5,926 nt of DNA. Source: Limnohabitans sp. (GTDB lineage Bacteria > Pseudomonadota > Gammaproteobacteria > Burkholderiales > Burkholderiaceae_C). The stretch spans positions 1 to 5,926 of the forward strand of contig SHXP01000148.1 of assembly GCA_009693225.1 (NCBI GenBank), read 5' to 3'. Numbering within the stretch: position 1 is the stretch's first letter; each line of letters opens with the position of its first letter. Shown here piece by piece: positions 1-5,658 of the stretch. Position numbers and translations under genes: made by a program. The notes under the pieces were generated by a model, which was not told where the DNA came from, searched no databases, and saw only the letters and a list, made by a program, of their open reading frames with translations.

Positions 1-414
1 AGTCTTGAGCATCAAGCCTCGCTCAATCAGTTGGGCGTTAACAGTAGCCAGCATTTGCGAGGCCAACTGATTGGCTTCAAGCAAATGGCGAAACCTCAGG
101 ATGGTGGACTCATCGGGCAACCTGGTAGCACCTGCATTAAGTTGCGCGAACTCACGAAACAGCGCCATGTCATGCAAGGCCTCTTCCATGGCCGGGTCAC
201 TCAGTCCAAACCATTGCTGCATGAAATGAATGCGCAGCATGGTGGAAAAGGGGAACGGGGGCCTGCCAGTGTTGCTGACCGGCGCATACGGCTCAATGAG
301 CGAAACCAACTCCATCCAAGGGACAACCAAGTTCATCTCCTCCAAAAACTCACGCGTGCGCGTGCGCTTGGTGACCAATTCAAATCCAGTGTTGGCAAAG
401 GTAGTTTGTTTCAT
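1..414 (-). CDS. IS5-family transposase, N-terminal part (cut by the window edge)
   Basis: The - strand reading from ATG (412-414) is open for 138 codons to the window edge, starting MKQTTFANTGFELVTKRTR. It contains GRPPFPFSTMLRIHFMQQWF, SDPAMEEALHDMALFREFA and LPDESTILRFRHLLE. These are hallmark blocks of the N-terminal domain of IS5-group (InsH-like) transposases, which binds the element ends. The DDE catalytic domain, which cuts and joins DNA, would begin just beyond the edge, so none of its acidic residues can be seen. A weak ribosome site (AGGT) precedes the ATG. Full-length family members are roughly 330 residues. No frameshift or stop is seen in the part present, so the gene may be intact outside the window. 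Confidence 0.88.
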   Translation of the reverse strand, partial: MKQTTFANTGFELVTKRTRTREFLEEMNLVVPWMELVSLIEPYAPVSNTGRPPFPFSTMLRIHFMQQWFGLSDPAMEEALHDMALFREFAQLNAGATRLPDESTILRFRHLLEANQLASQMLATVNAQLIERGLMLKT

Positions 415-456
415 TTACCTATAACGCTTGAGTCAGGCCTGTGGTTGACTTATGCA

Positions 457-476
457 GTGACTTTTGCAGAGAATCC
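457..476. repeat. Terminal inverted repeat of the left IS5-family element
   Basis: On the - strand this reads GGATTCTCTGCAAAAGTCAC. It aligns without gaps to GGATGGTCTGAAAAACTCAG at 5659-5678, the opposite-type end of the right element, with five mismatches in 20. The two form a plausible imperfect inverted-repeat pair of one element type. Confidence 0.75.
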
Positions 477-629
477 CAAGATCTGTACACTGGCTTTTAA
501 ATGACCACAAGCCAGTTCACCCACGACAAAAGGGTGAACCAGCACTTGAGCAAGCTCCAATAATTCAGCCAACTGAGGTTCCCCGCGGCGCAGGTGATCG
601 ATCCACACCGGTGTGTCCACCAGAATCAT
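477..629 (-). pseudogene. vapC: VapC-like PIN-domain toxin, truncated by IS insertion
   Basis: The - strand reading starts MILVDTPVWIDHLRRGEPQL and continues to HPFVVGELACGHLKASVQIL at residue 51, where the IS end begins. VapC toxins are PIN-domain ribonucleases that cut RNA at an acidic, metal-binding active site. The first two acidic residues are visible (Asp5 in LVDT, Glu38 in GELACG). The C-terminal half with the remaining Asp residues is missing. The frame runs nine residues into the IS and stops at 450-452. The start ATG overlaps the stop of the upstream antitoxin gene (ATGA), the typical translational coupling of a vapBC operon. A functional nuclease is not expected. The rest of the gene may lie beyond the left IS. 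Confidence 0.82.
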
Positions 630-820
630 GCGGCTTTGGATTGACGGCGCGGGATTTTTTGCAAGTCCGGCGCTGATCCGCCCAGTGCTGCCAGGCGGCG
701 CGCACTTTCTCTTTGAACCAAGGCCATCAAAGCCTCGCGTATCAATTGGCCTCGCTCGGTCAAGCCGTTGATTTGCTGCGCTTTGAGTAGCCAGTCATCG
801 TCCAGGGTCAGTGTGGTTCG
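626..820 (-). pseudogene. vapB: VapB-like antitoxin remnant lacking a start codon
   Basis: The - strand frame encodes 64 residues beginning RTTLTLDDDWLLKAQQINGL, followed by TERGQLIREALMALVQRESA and ending IPRRQSKAA. This matches the short antitoxins of the type that start MRTTLTxDDxL: an N-terminal beta strand and two helices bind DNA as a dimer, and the C-terminal tail blocks the VapC active site. The codons just upstream are AAG, then an in-frame TGA (824-826), so no ATG, GTG or TTG is present where the start should be. A CTG at 825-827 is in the wrong frame by one base. A start-codon mutation plus a one-base insertion would explain this. The gene overlaps vapC by four bases. Confidence 0.75.
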
Positions 821-831
821 CTTTCAGAGAA

Positions 832-853
832 TTCCTTTACATCAATAATTGTA
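832..853 (-). promoter_or_regulatory. Likely remnant vapBC promoter -10 box and ribosome binding site
   Basis: On the - strand, AAAGGAA (832-838) is a good Shine-Dalgarno sequence ending about eight bases before the vapB coding frame. TACAAT (848-853) just upstream resembles a -10 box. I find no good -35 hexamer at the usual spacing. AT-rich short palindromes such as CAATAATTG (843-851) could be antitoxin operator sequence, but this is only inference. Confidence 0.35.
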
Positions 854-990
854 TCAAATGAGGCGTTATTTTGACATTTTGAACTGATGAGCATCGCCAA
901 TCATCACCCAGCTGTTTTTATGAGTTCAGTGATCGGCTCACACGAAATAACAGGTAATACCAACCGCATACAATCGCCGGTTGCCTGAAT
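854..990. other. Intergenic spacer between divergent vapB remnant and yajC
   Basis: I see no gene here. Two possible + strand promoter parts are present: TTGACA at 871-876, a consensus -35 with no matching -10, and TACAAT at 969-974, a -10-like box with no clear -35. The yajC-secDF transcript may start here if no upstream gene drives it. The queA-tgt genes that often precede yajC are absent. Confidence 0.4.
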
Positions 991-996
991 GAGGAG
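991..996 (+). promoter_or_regulatory. Ribosome binding site that decides the yajC start
   Basis: GAGGAG lies seven bases before GTG at 1004. It also falls on or after the alternative ATG at 989, so that ATG has no ribosome site of its own. Confidence 0.7.
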
Positions 997-1003
997 AAAT
1001 TCT

Positions 1004-1336
1004 GTGCTGATATCAATTGCCTATGCCCAATCCGCCCCTGCGGCTGCCCCCGTCAACGATTTGTCGTCATCGCTCATGAGCATGCTGCCGCTGGTACTGA
1101 TGTTTGTGGTGCTGTATTTCGCCATGATCCGCCCGCAGATGAGGCGCCAGAAAGAACTCAAAGCCATGCTCGGCGCGCTGGCCAAGGGCGACGAGGTCGT
1201 CACCACCGGCGGCATGCTCGGCAAGATCGCGCAACTGGGCGAACAGCAGATCGGCCTGGAGGTCAGCAACGGCGTGGTACTGCAATTACAGCGAGCCGCC
1301 GTTATTCAAGTGTTGCCCAAGGGCTCTATCAAATAA
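1004..1336 (+). CDS. yajC: YajC, Sec translocon accessory subunit
   Basis: YajC is a small inner-membrane protein that associates with SecDF in the holo-translocon. From GTG 1004 the protein is 110 residues, the same as the E. coli family member. It starts MLISIAYAQSAPAAAP, has one membrane helix at about residues 24-42, then a basic cytoplasmic stretch (RPQMRRQKE, 43-51) and the conserved core GDEVVTTGGMLGKI (62-75). An ATG at 989 would add five residues (MRRNS), but the GAGGAG at 991-996 fits GTG 1004 and the MLIS start is typical of betaproteobacterial YajC. It lies ten bases before secD, so the two are surely cotranscribed. Nothing looks damaged. Confidence 0.95.
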   Translation: MLISIAYAQSAPAAAPVNDLSSSLMSMLPLVLMFVVLYFAMIRPQMRRQKELKAMLGALAKGDEVVTTGGMLGKIAQLGEQQIGLEVSNGVVLQLQRAAVIQVLPKGSIK

Positions 1337-1346
1337 GTCATACTCC

Positions 1347-3242
1347 ATGAACCGATACGCCCTCTGGAAATACTTGGTCATTCTGATCGCCGTGCTGCTG
1401 GGTAGCGTCTATACCCTGCCGAATTTCTTCGGCGAAGCGCCGGCGGTGCAGGTCTCGCCCGGACGTGCCAGCGCCAAGGTCGATCTGGACGTGCAAGGCA
1501 AGGTAGAACAATCGCTCAAAGCAGCCGGTCTGAATGCCTCGATGCTGACGCTGGAAAACAATTCGCTGAAAGTGCGCTTCGAGACCACCGACCAGCAGCT
1601 TAAGGCCAAGGATGCCATGCAGAGGATGCTTAACCCGGACGCAGACAACCCTTCTTACATCGTCGCGCTGAACCTGATCGCGCGCACGCCTTCATGGCTG
1701 AGCAGCTTGCGTGCCGCGCCCATGTATTTAGGCCTGGATTTGCGCGGCGGCGTGCATTTCATGCTGCAAGTTGACATGCAGGCCGCGCTAAGCAAAAAAG
1801 CTGAATCGCTGGCCGGTGACTTGCGCACGCTGATGCGTGAGAAAAACATCCGTCACAGCGGTATTTCGCGCAACGGCCAGCAAATCGATATCGTGTTTCG
1901 CGAACAGGCCGCCGCCGATGCCGCCGCCACCTTGATGCGCGACCAGTTCCCCGATCTGTTGACCACGCTTGCCCCCCAAGGCAGCGATGTGCTGCTCAAT
2001 GCCAAGCTCAAGCCCGAAGCCGGCCGCAATGTGCAGGACCTGGCCTTGAAACAAAACATCACAACACTGCACAACCGTATCAACGAACTCGGCGTCGCCG
2101 AGCCGGTGATTCAACAACAGGGCCTGGACCGCATCGTGGTGCAACTGCCCGGCGTGCAGGACACCGCCAAGGCCAAGGACATTTTGGGTCGCACCGCCAC
2201 GCTGGAAATCCGCATGGTCGATGAGAGCACCGAAGCGCACATAGCCGAAACCGGCAACGGCGTCGTTCCGTTCGGTGCCGAAAAATACCTGGAACGCAAC
2301 GGTCAGTCGGTGGTGGTGAAAAAGCAAGTCATACTGACCGGCGAAAACCTGACCGATGCCCAGCCCGGTTTCGACAATCAGACGCAGGAAGCTGCGGTGC
2401 ACCTGACGCTCGACGCCAAAGGCGCACACATCTTCAAGAACGTGACGCGTGAAAACGTCGGCAAGCGCATGGCCATCCTGCTGTTTGAAAAGGGCAAGGG
2501 CGAGGTCGTCACCGCGCCGGTGATACGCACAGAGATCGGCGGCGGCCGGGTACAAATTTCAGGGCGCATGACCACTGTCGAAGCCGCTGATACCGCCTTG
2601 CTGCTGCGCGCCGGTTCGCTGGCCGCGCCCATGGAAATCATCGAAGAGCGCACCATCGGTCCGTCGCTGGGGGCTGAAAACATCGCCAAGGGTTTTGACA
2701 GCGTGACCTGGGGCTTTCTGGCCGTCACGGTGTTCATGTGTGTTTACTACCTGCTGTTCGGCGTGATTTCCAGCATCGCGTTGGCGGTCAATCTGTTGCT
2801 GCTGGTCGCCGTCTTGTCCATGCTGCAAGCCACGCTCACGCTGCCGGGCATGGCCGCCATGGCGCTGGTGCTGGGCATGGCTATCGACGCCAACGTGCTG
2901 ATCAATGAACGCGTGCGCGAGGAACTGCGCAACGGTGCGGCGCCGCAAACCGCGATTCACACCGGCTATGAGCGCGCCTGGTCGACCATCCTGGACTCCA
3001 ACGTCACCACCTTGATTGCCGGGCTGGCCCTGCTGGCCTTCGGCTCGGGCCCGGTGCGCGGTTTTGCCGTGGTGCATTGCATGGGCATTCTCACCAGCAT
3101 GTTCTCGGGGGTATTTTTCTCGCGCGGCCTGGTCAACCTCTGGTACGGCCAGCAAAAACGTCTTCAAAACGTCTCTATCGGTACCGTCTGGCGGCCCGAC
3201 GAAGTGACCGCGCAGGCGATTGCCCGCGCCAAGGACGACTGA
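1347..3242 (+). CDS. secD: SecD, protein translocase subunit
   Basis: SecD pairs with SecF to form an RND-type membrane complex that uses the proton gradient to pull preproteins out of the SecYEG channel on the periplasmic side. The 631-residue protein has the expected layout. There is one N-terminal membrane helix (about 7-25), then a large periplasmic domain with YLGLDLRGGVHFMLQVD (127-143) and the linker LRAGSLAAPMEIIEERTIG (420-438). Five further helices follow between about 452 and 597, with GMAIDANVLINERVREEL (510-527) carrying the conserved intramembrane Asp (Asp514) linked to proton movement. Length is close to the E. coli protein (615). The ATG at 1347 has no obvious Shine-Dalgarno site. 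It lies ten bases after the yajC stop, so translation may be coupled. Confidence 0.97.
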   Translation: MNRYALWKYLVILIAVLLGSVYTLPNFFGEAPAVQVSPGRASAKVDLDVQGKVEQSLKAAGLNASMLTLENNSLKVRFETTDQQLKAKDAMQRMLNPDADNPSYIVALNLIARTPSWLSSLRAAPMYLGLDLRGGVHFMLQVDMQAALSKKAESLAGDLRTLMREKNIRHSGISRNGQQIDIVFREQAAADAAATLMRDQFPDLLTTLAPQGSDVLLNAKLKPEAGRNVQDLALKQNITTLHNRINELGVAEPVIQQQGLDRIVVQLPGVQDTAKAKDILGRTATLEIRMVDESTEAHIAETGNGVVPFGAEKYLERNGQSVVVKKQVILTGENLTDAQPGFDNQTQEAAVHLTLDAKGAHIFKNVTRENVGKRMAILLFEKGKGEVVTAPVIRTEIGGGRVQISGRMTTVEAADTALLLRAGSLAAPMEIIEERTIGPSLGAENIAKGFDSVTWGFLAVTVFMCVYYLLFGVISSIALAVNLLLLVAVLSMLQATLTLPGMAAMALVLGMAIDANVLINERVREELRNGAAPQTAIHTGYERAWSTILDSNVTTLIAGLALLAFGSGPVRGFAVVHCMGILTSMFSGVFFSRGLVNLWYGQQKRLQNVSIGTVWRPDEVTAQAIARAKDD

Positions 3243-3295
3243 ATACAGAGATTAGCGCAGATTGAACGACTGCGCCGCACGAACAAGGAATCAGC

Positions 3296-4264
3296 ATGGA
3301 ATTTTTCAAGATCAAACGCGACATCCCTTTCATGCGCCATGCGCTGATTTTCAATGCGGTGTCATTCCTCACCTTCTTGGCGGCGGTGTTTTTCCTGTTC
3401 AACCGGGGCCTGCATTTGTCGGTGGAATTCACCGGCGGCACGCTGATGGAAGTGGGCTTTTCGCAACCGGTGGCTCTCGACCCCATGCGCACACGCATTG
3501 CTGCCCTGGACTATACCGATGTACAGGTGCAGAACTTCGGTTCGGCCCGCGATGTGCTGATCCGCATGCCGGCAGCCAAGGGCTCGACCGCCACCGAACA
3601 AAGCGCGCGCGTGATGGCGGCGCTGAAAGAAACCGATGCCCAGGCTGAACTCAAGCGCACCGAGTTTGTCGGTCCTCAAGTCGGCGATGAACTGGCCATC
3701 GACAGCCTCAAAGCGCTGGCTTTTGTGGTGGTCGGCATCATGATTTACTTGGCCATACGCTTCGAGTGGAAATACGCAGTGGCCGGCATCATCGCCAACC
3801 TGCACGACGTCATCATTATTCTGGGCTTCTTCGCTTTTTTCCAATGGGAATTTTCCCTGCCGGTGCTCGCCGCCGTGCTGGCGGTATTGGGCTATTCGGT
3901 GAACGAGTCGGTGGTAATTTTCGACCGGGTGCGTGAGAACTTCCGCCGCTTTCGCAAGATGAGCACGGTGGAAATCATCGACAACGCCATCACCTCGACC
4001 ATCAGCCGCACCATTATCACCCACGGTTGCACCCAACTGATGGTTTTGTCCATGCTGTTGTTCGGCGGCGCCACGCTGCACTACTTTGCGCTGGCTCTGA
4101 CCATTGGTATTTTGTTTGGTATTTATTCGTCGGTGTTCGTAGCCGCCGCCATCGCCATGTGGCTGGGCATCAAGCGCGAAGACCTGATCAGGCATGTGAA
4201 AAAAGACGGACCCGATGAAGACCCGAACGACCCGAACGACCCGAACGCGGGTGCCGTGGTTTAA
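3296..4264 (+). CDS. secF: SecF, protein translocase subunit
   Basis: This is the partner of SecD in the inner membrane. The 322-residue protein opens MEFFKIKRDIPFMRHALIF, with a first membrane helix at about 16-35. The periplasmic entry motif LSVEFTGGTLMEV spans 41-53, and RTEFVGPQVGDEL spans 121-133. A five-helix membrane block follows, with GYSVNESVVIFDRVREN (199-215) holding the conserved Asp210/Arg211 region, and SRTIITHGCTQL further on. AAGGAA (3285-3290) sits five bases before the ATG. The 53-base gap from secD holds no terminator, so it belongs to the same operon. The C-terminus ends in a short acidic tail with three DPN repeats. Otherwise it is an ordinary intact SecF. Confidence 0.97.
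   Translation: MEFFKIKRDIPFMRHALIFNAVSFLTFLAAVFFLFNRGLHLSVEFTGGTLMEVGFSQPVALDPMRTRIAALDYTDVQVQNFGSARDVLIRMPAAKGSTATEQSARVMAALKETDAQAELKRTEFVGPQVGDELAIDSLKALAFVVVGIMIYLAIRFEWKYAVAGIIANLHDVIIILGFFAFFQWEFSLPVLAAVLAVLGYSVNESVVIFDRVRENFRRFRKMSTVEIIDNAITSTISRTIITHGCTQLMVLSMLLFGGATLHYFALALTIGILFGIYSSVFVAAAIAMWLGIKREDLIRHVKKDGPDEDPNDPNDPNAGAVV
4220..4246 (+). repeat. Three tandem 9-base repeats (GACCCGAAC) in the secF tail
   Basis: Three exact copies of GACCCGAAC encode DPNDPNDPN at SecF residues 309-317, in the cytoplasmic C-terminal tail after the last membrane helix. A 9-base unit keeps frame, so copy number could vary by slippage without breaking the protein. Confidence 0.9.
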
Positions 4265-4277
4265 ACACCCGGGCAAT

Positions 4278-4305
4278 AAAAAAGCAGCCTGCGGGCTGCT
4301 TTTTT
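4278..4305. terminator. Bidirectional intrinsic terminator between secF and smg
   Basis: GCAGCC (4284-4289) pairs with GGCTGC (4294-4299) around a TGCG loop. It is preceded by six A and followed by seven T, so the A and T runs can also pair. A T-run follows the hairpin on either strand, so it can stop both the secDF transcript and the convergent smg transcript. Confidence 0.93.
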
Positions 4306-4325
4306 TATGCCAGCCGGACGGCTGA

Positions 4326-4814
4326 TCAATGACCGATGCGGTCGACGTTATCGTCACACAACTCGTCGAGCACCAGCGCGTCGGGTTCTATGCCGGCGCT
4401 CCAATAGACCATCAGCACGATGATTTTCAGATCGTCCAGCCCGACCGGATGGTCGGTGACGGCCATGGCGCGGTCGACCACGATTTCTCGCACTTGCGCC
4501 GACATGAGACCGGCGCTCTCCATGAAAGTGATGAAGCCCAGGCAGGCAGAACCCAGGTGCTGTTGCTCGGCCTCTGAATACACGCGCATGCTCAAAGGCG
4601 ACTGCACATAAGCAGGCTGACCGCGCTGCTGGTGCACTTGAATCAGGTCTGCATGTTGTGCGGCGCAATTCAAGCCGGTCAGCCAGGACAAGGCCTGCTG
4701 GATTTCATCGGCGTCAAAACCGGCTGCACTGAGTTTGCGGCCCAGCAATGACAATTCGGGACAAACGTCACCACGCCAGTAGTGTTCGTAAACGTAAACA
4801 AGGACATCGAACAT
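4326..4814 (-). CDS. smg: Smg family protein (DUF494)
   Basis: From ATG 4814 this gives 162 residues beginning MFDVLVYVYEHYWRGDVCPE and ending DELCDDNVDRIGH. The N-terminal block, the helical middle (LLGRKLSAAGFDADEIQQALSWL, about 24-45, then LGFITFMESAGLMSAQVREIVVDRAMA, about 92-118) and the acidic C-terminus are typical of Smg. This small soluble protein is conserved in beta- and gammaproteobacteria and is usually encoded beside dprA. Its biochemical role is not established. The frame opens further upstream to a TTG at 4862, but the family start is MFDVLVY, so the ATG is chosen. No strong ribosome site precedes it. It lies about 100 bases after the dprA remnant, matching the usual dprA-smg order. 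Confidence 0.92.
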   Translation of the reverse strand: MFDVLVYVYEHYWRGDVCPELSLLGRKLSAAGFDADEIQQALSWLTGLNCAAQHADLIQVHQQRGQPAYVQSPLSMRVYSEAEQQHLGSACLGFITFMESAGLMSAQVREIVVDRAMAVTDHPVGLDDLKIIVLMVYWSAGIEPDALVLDELCDDNVDRIGH

Positions 4815-4916
4815 GTGTGCAATATAACCTGTTTCAAGCCCTGTTTGTGAAGCCTGGCTCAAACCCCGCCTGAGTTGCTTTTTTTCAGGCAGCAGACTGA
4901 ATGCAGCCTGCGTGCA

Positions 4917-5130
4917 TCAGCCGCACAGTTGCTGGTACAAAACGCCGGGCCCTTGCACCGCGCCCCATGTCTACCAGCGCCTGCATGGCCAGCACAGCCT
5001 CGTCGAGCGCCAGGCCGCTGCCGAGCAACATCATTGCCAGACTTTGCGGGTCGTGCCCCAGGGCCTTGAGCAGCAACTGCTGTTTGCTGTCTGTCGCAGG
5101 CGCATTTTTAACGGGCAAGGGCGTGTGTGC
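4917..5130 (-). pseudogene. dprA: dprA C-terminal remnant (winged-helix domain), 5' truncated and frameshifted
   Basis: DprA loads RecA on incoming single-stranded DNA during natural transformation. Only its C-terminal winged-helix end remains here. The frame gives LLLKALGHDPQSLAMMLLGS then GLALDEAVLAMQALVDM, which resembles the family pattern ALGHDPxSLDxLxxxxGL. After VDM the frame drifts. Removing one G from the run at 4963-4966 (CCCC on the + strand) restores GAVQGPGVLYQQLCG and a stop at 4917-4919, matching the usual PGGLYQRL-like DprA ending. Upstream, a TAG at 5131-5133 closes the frame, and the Rossmann-fold domain that binds DNA is absent. The position directly upstream of smg supports the identity. 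Without the repair the frame runs on to a stop at 4885-4887. Confidence 0.75.
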
Positions 5131-5171
5131 CTAACTGCTGCGGTACACCGGCAATTCACACTGCAGGGGTT

Positions 5172-5199
5172 ACAAGTTCAAAACTTGTACTACCCGCCA
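5172..5199 (+). other. tRNA-3'-end-like hairpin (T-arm, acceptor strand, CCA); possible attachment-site remnant
   Basis: The + strand reads ACAAG (5172-5176), loop TTCAAAA (5177-5183), CTTGT (5184-5188), then ACTACCC (seven bases), G and CCA (5197-5199). This is the geometry of a tRNA T-arm: a perfect five-pair stem and a seven-base loop fitting TTCRANN, then the 3' acceptor strand, discriminator base and CCA. A complete tRNA is not present: upstream I find no GGGTAGT-like partner strand and no foldable D or anticodon arm. Elements that integrate at tRNA genes leave such 3' fragments, so an att remnant is one reading. A chance palindrome (TACAAGTT-CAA-AACTTGTA) is the other. Confidence 0.4.
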
Positions 5200-5363
5200 C
5201 AAAATGCCTAATAAAATCAAATATTTAAAGGAAATTCTAGTTTCTTTTTCTTTAGTTCATAGTAGTTTAGTTCGTGTTTACTATAAATCATAGATTTTTT
5301 TATATCTTTTCATAAATTTCGGAACGGTCAAACATTCCCCCATTCGATGCCTGAATGTTATCG
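5200..5363. other. AT-rich spacer without a recognisable gene
   Basis: This stretch, above all 5200-5320, is much richer in A and T than the core genes, suggesting foreign origin. A 29-codon + strand frame (5204-5293, MPNKIKYLKEILVSF...) has no ribosome site and no recognised similarity. An 11-residue - strand frame (5300-5335) starts MFDRSEIYEKI. I see no confident promoter or RNA gene. Confidence 0.5.
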
Positions 5364-5417
5364 CCAAGTTAATTTTGACCTAGCAAGGGGAGTTATGCAA
5401 ATTCAAAAGTGACCTAG
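5364..5417 (-). mobile_element. Possible IS21-family element end (remnant)
   Basis: On the - strand, two 20-base units begin with the same eight bases, CTAGGTCA (5417-5410 and 5383-5376), and share about six of the next twelve. Repeated GGTCA-type boxes with TTTTGA/AAATT tails are typical of the multiple transposase-binding repeats at IS21-family ends. No istA or istB coding sequence is recognisable. It would be cut on its outer side by the IS5-family copy starting at 5418. This is a resemblance only. Confidence 0.28.
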
Positions 5418-5572
5418 GGAAGGTCTGAAAAACTCAGTTTAAACGAGTTCTCGGGCAACAAATCATCACCATGTGAAATTTGCCATGAACTGATTGAAAA
5501 ATCACTCTCTTTTTGAGTATTTTGAAGCGATTTCTCCCTTCACTGATGGCTTTTCCCCTGTTTTGAGCGCAC

Positions 5573-5658
5573 TCACCCATTGGCGATCAGGATTCGTTTC
5601 CTCGCCATCCACAAATTACTCAGTGCAAACAGCGTGATGAGTTGTGCCGTGTTCTTAG
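5573..5658 (-). pseudogene. IS5-family transposase C-terminus, cut by nested insertion
   Basis: The - strand reads KNTAQLITLFALSNLWMARK then RILIANG and a TGA at 5573-5575. This is the usual end of IS5-group transposases (YRGLAKNTAQLxTLFALSNLWMxRxxL). The codon before K begins with the missing base and ends CT. GCT (Ala) would restore GLAKNT, which is consistent with interruption at the TTAG target. Confidence 0.82.
5655..5658. repeat. Putative target duplication TTAG at the nested insertion
   Basis: TTAG fits the IS5-group YTAR target and lies directly between copy 1 coding sequence and the terminal repeat of copy 2. The second TTAG copy should lie at the far side of copy 2, outside the window. 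Confidence 0.6.

Larger units (their letters stand above)
1..476 (-). mobile_element. IS5-family insertion sequence, 5' (transposase-start) end; continues beyond the left edge
   Basis: The outer end is placed at 476 because the last 20 bases (457-476), read on the - strand, begin GGATTCTCTG. They match the right-hand element's end (5659-5678, GGATGGTCTG) at 15 of 20 positions by hand alignment. The transposase start lies 62 bases inside this end. The flanking four bases CAAG (477-480; CTTG on the - strand) may be the target duplication. This is close to, but not exactly, the YTAR target known for the IS5 group. The far end lies outside the window, so the duplication cannot be confirmed. The insertion interrupts the vapC gene on the right. 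Confidence 0.85.
5418..5658 (-). mobile_element. IS5-family element copy 1, 3' fragment, interrupted by copy 2
   Basis: The outer end is GGAAGGTCTGAAAAACTCAG (5418-5437), next to CTAG (5414-5417), which fits the YTAR target of the IS5 group. The 155-base region between this end and the transposase stop (5573-5575) is the same length as in copy 2. Over the 241 bases I count 34 mismatches and no gaps to 5659-5899, about 86% identity. The fragment ends exactly at a TTAG where copy 2 begins, so its remainder is expected beyond copy 2, outside the window. Confidence 0.85.

Noticed and set aside
31..504. 157-codon + strand open frame at the left edge
   Set aside because: It is antisense to the clear IS5-family transposase N-terminus and crosses the IS boundary into vapC.
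1788..2555. 255-codon open frame on the - strand inside secD
   Set aside because: It is antisense to a clear, conserved secD, has no recognisable family and no ribosome site evidence. It is a by-product of GC-rich codon use.
3362..4357. 331-codon open frame on the - strand across secF
   Set aside because: It is antisense to secF, crosses the terminator hairpin, and has a His/Gln-rich composition typical of shadow frames.
4815..4862. TTG-started 16-residue extension of smg
   Set aside because: The family starts at MFDVLVY, the extension has no conserved residues, and ATG 4814 is available.
4886..4910. Imperfect hairpin CAGGC...GCCTG between the dprA remnant and smg
   Set aside because: It is followed by A rather than T on the - strand, so it is not an intrinsic terminator for dprA. 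No other role is supported.
5128..5175. Integron attC-like site (GTTAGGC on the - strand at the dprA break)
   Set aside because: The opposite box (TTGTAAC) does not fit RYYYAAC, the internal stem pairs poorly and the span is shorter than usual attC sites. No integrase or cassette is seen.
5204..5293. 29-codon + strand frame starting MPNKIKYLKEILVSF
   Set aside because: It has no ribosome site and no recognised similarity, and it lies in AT-rich DNA where it could occur by chance.
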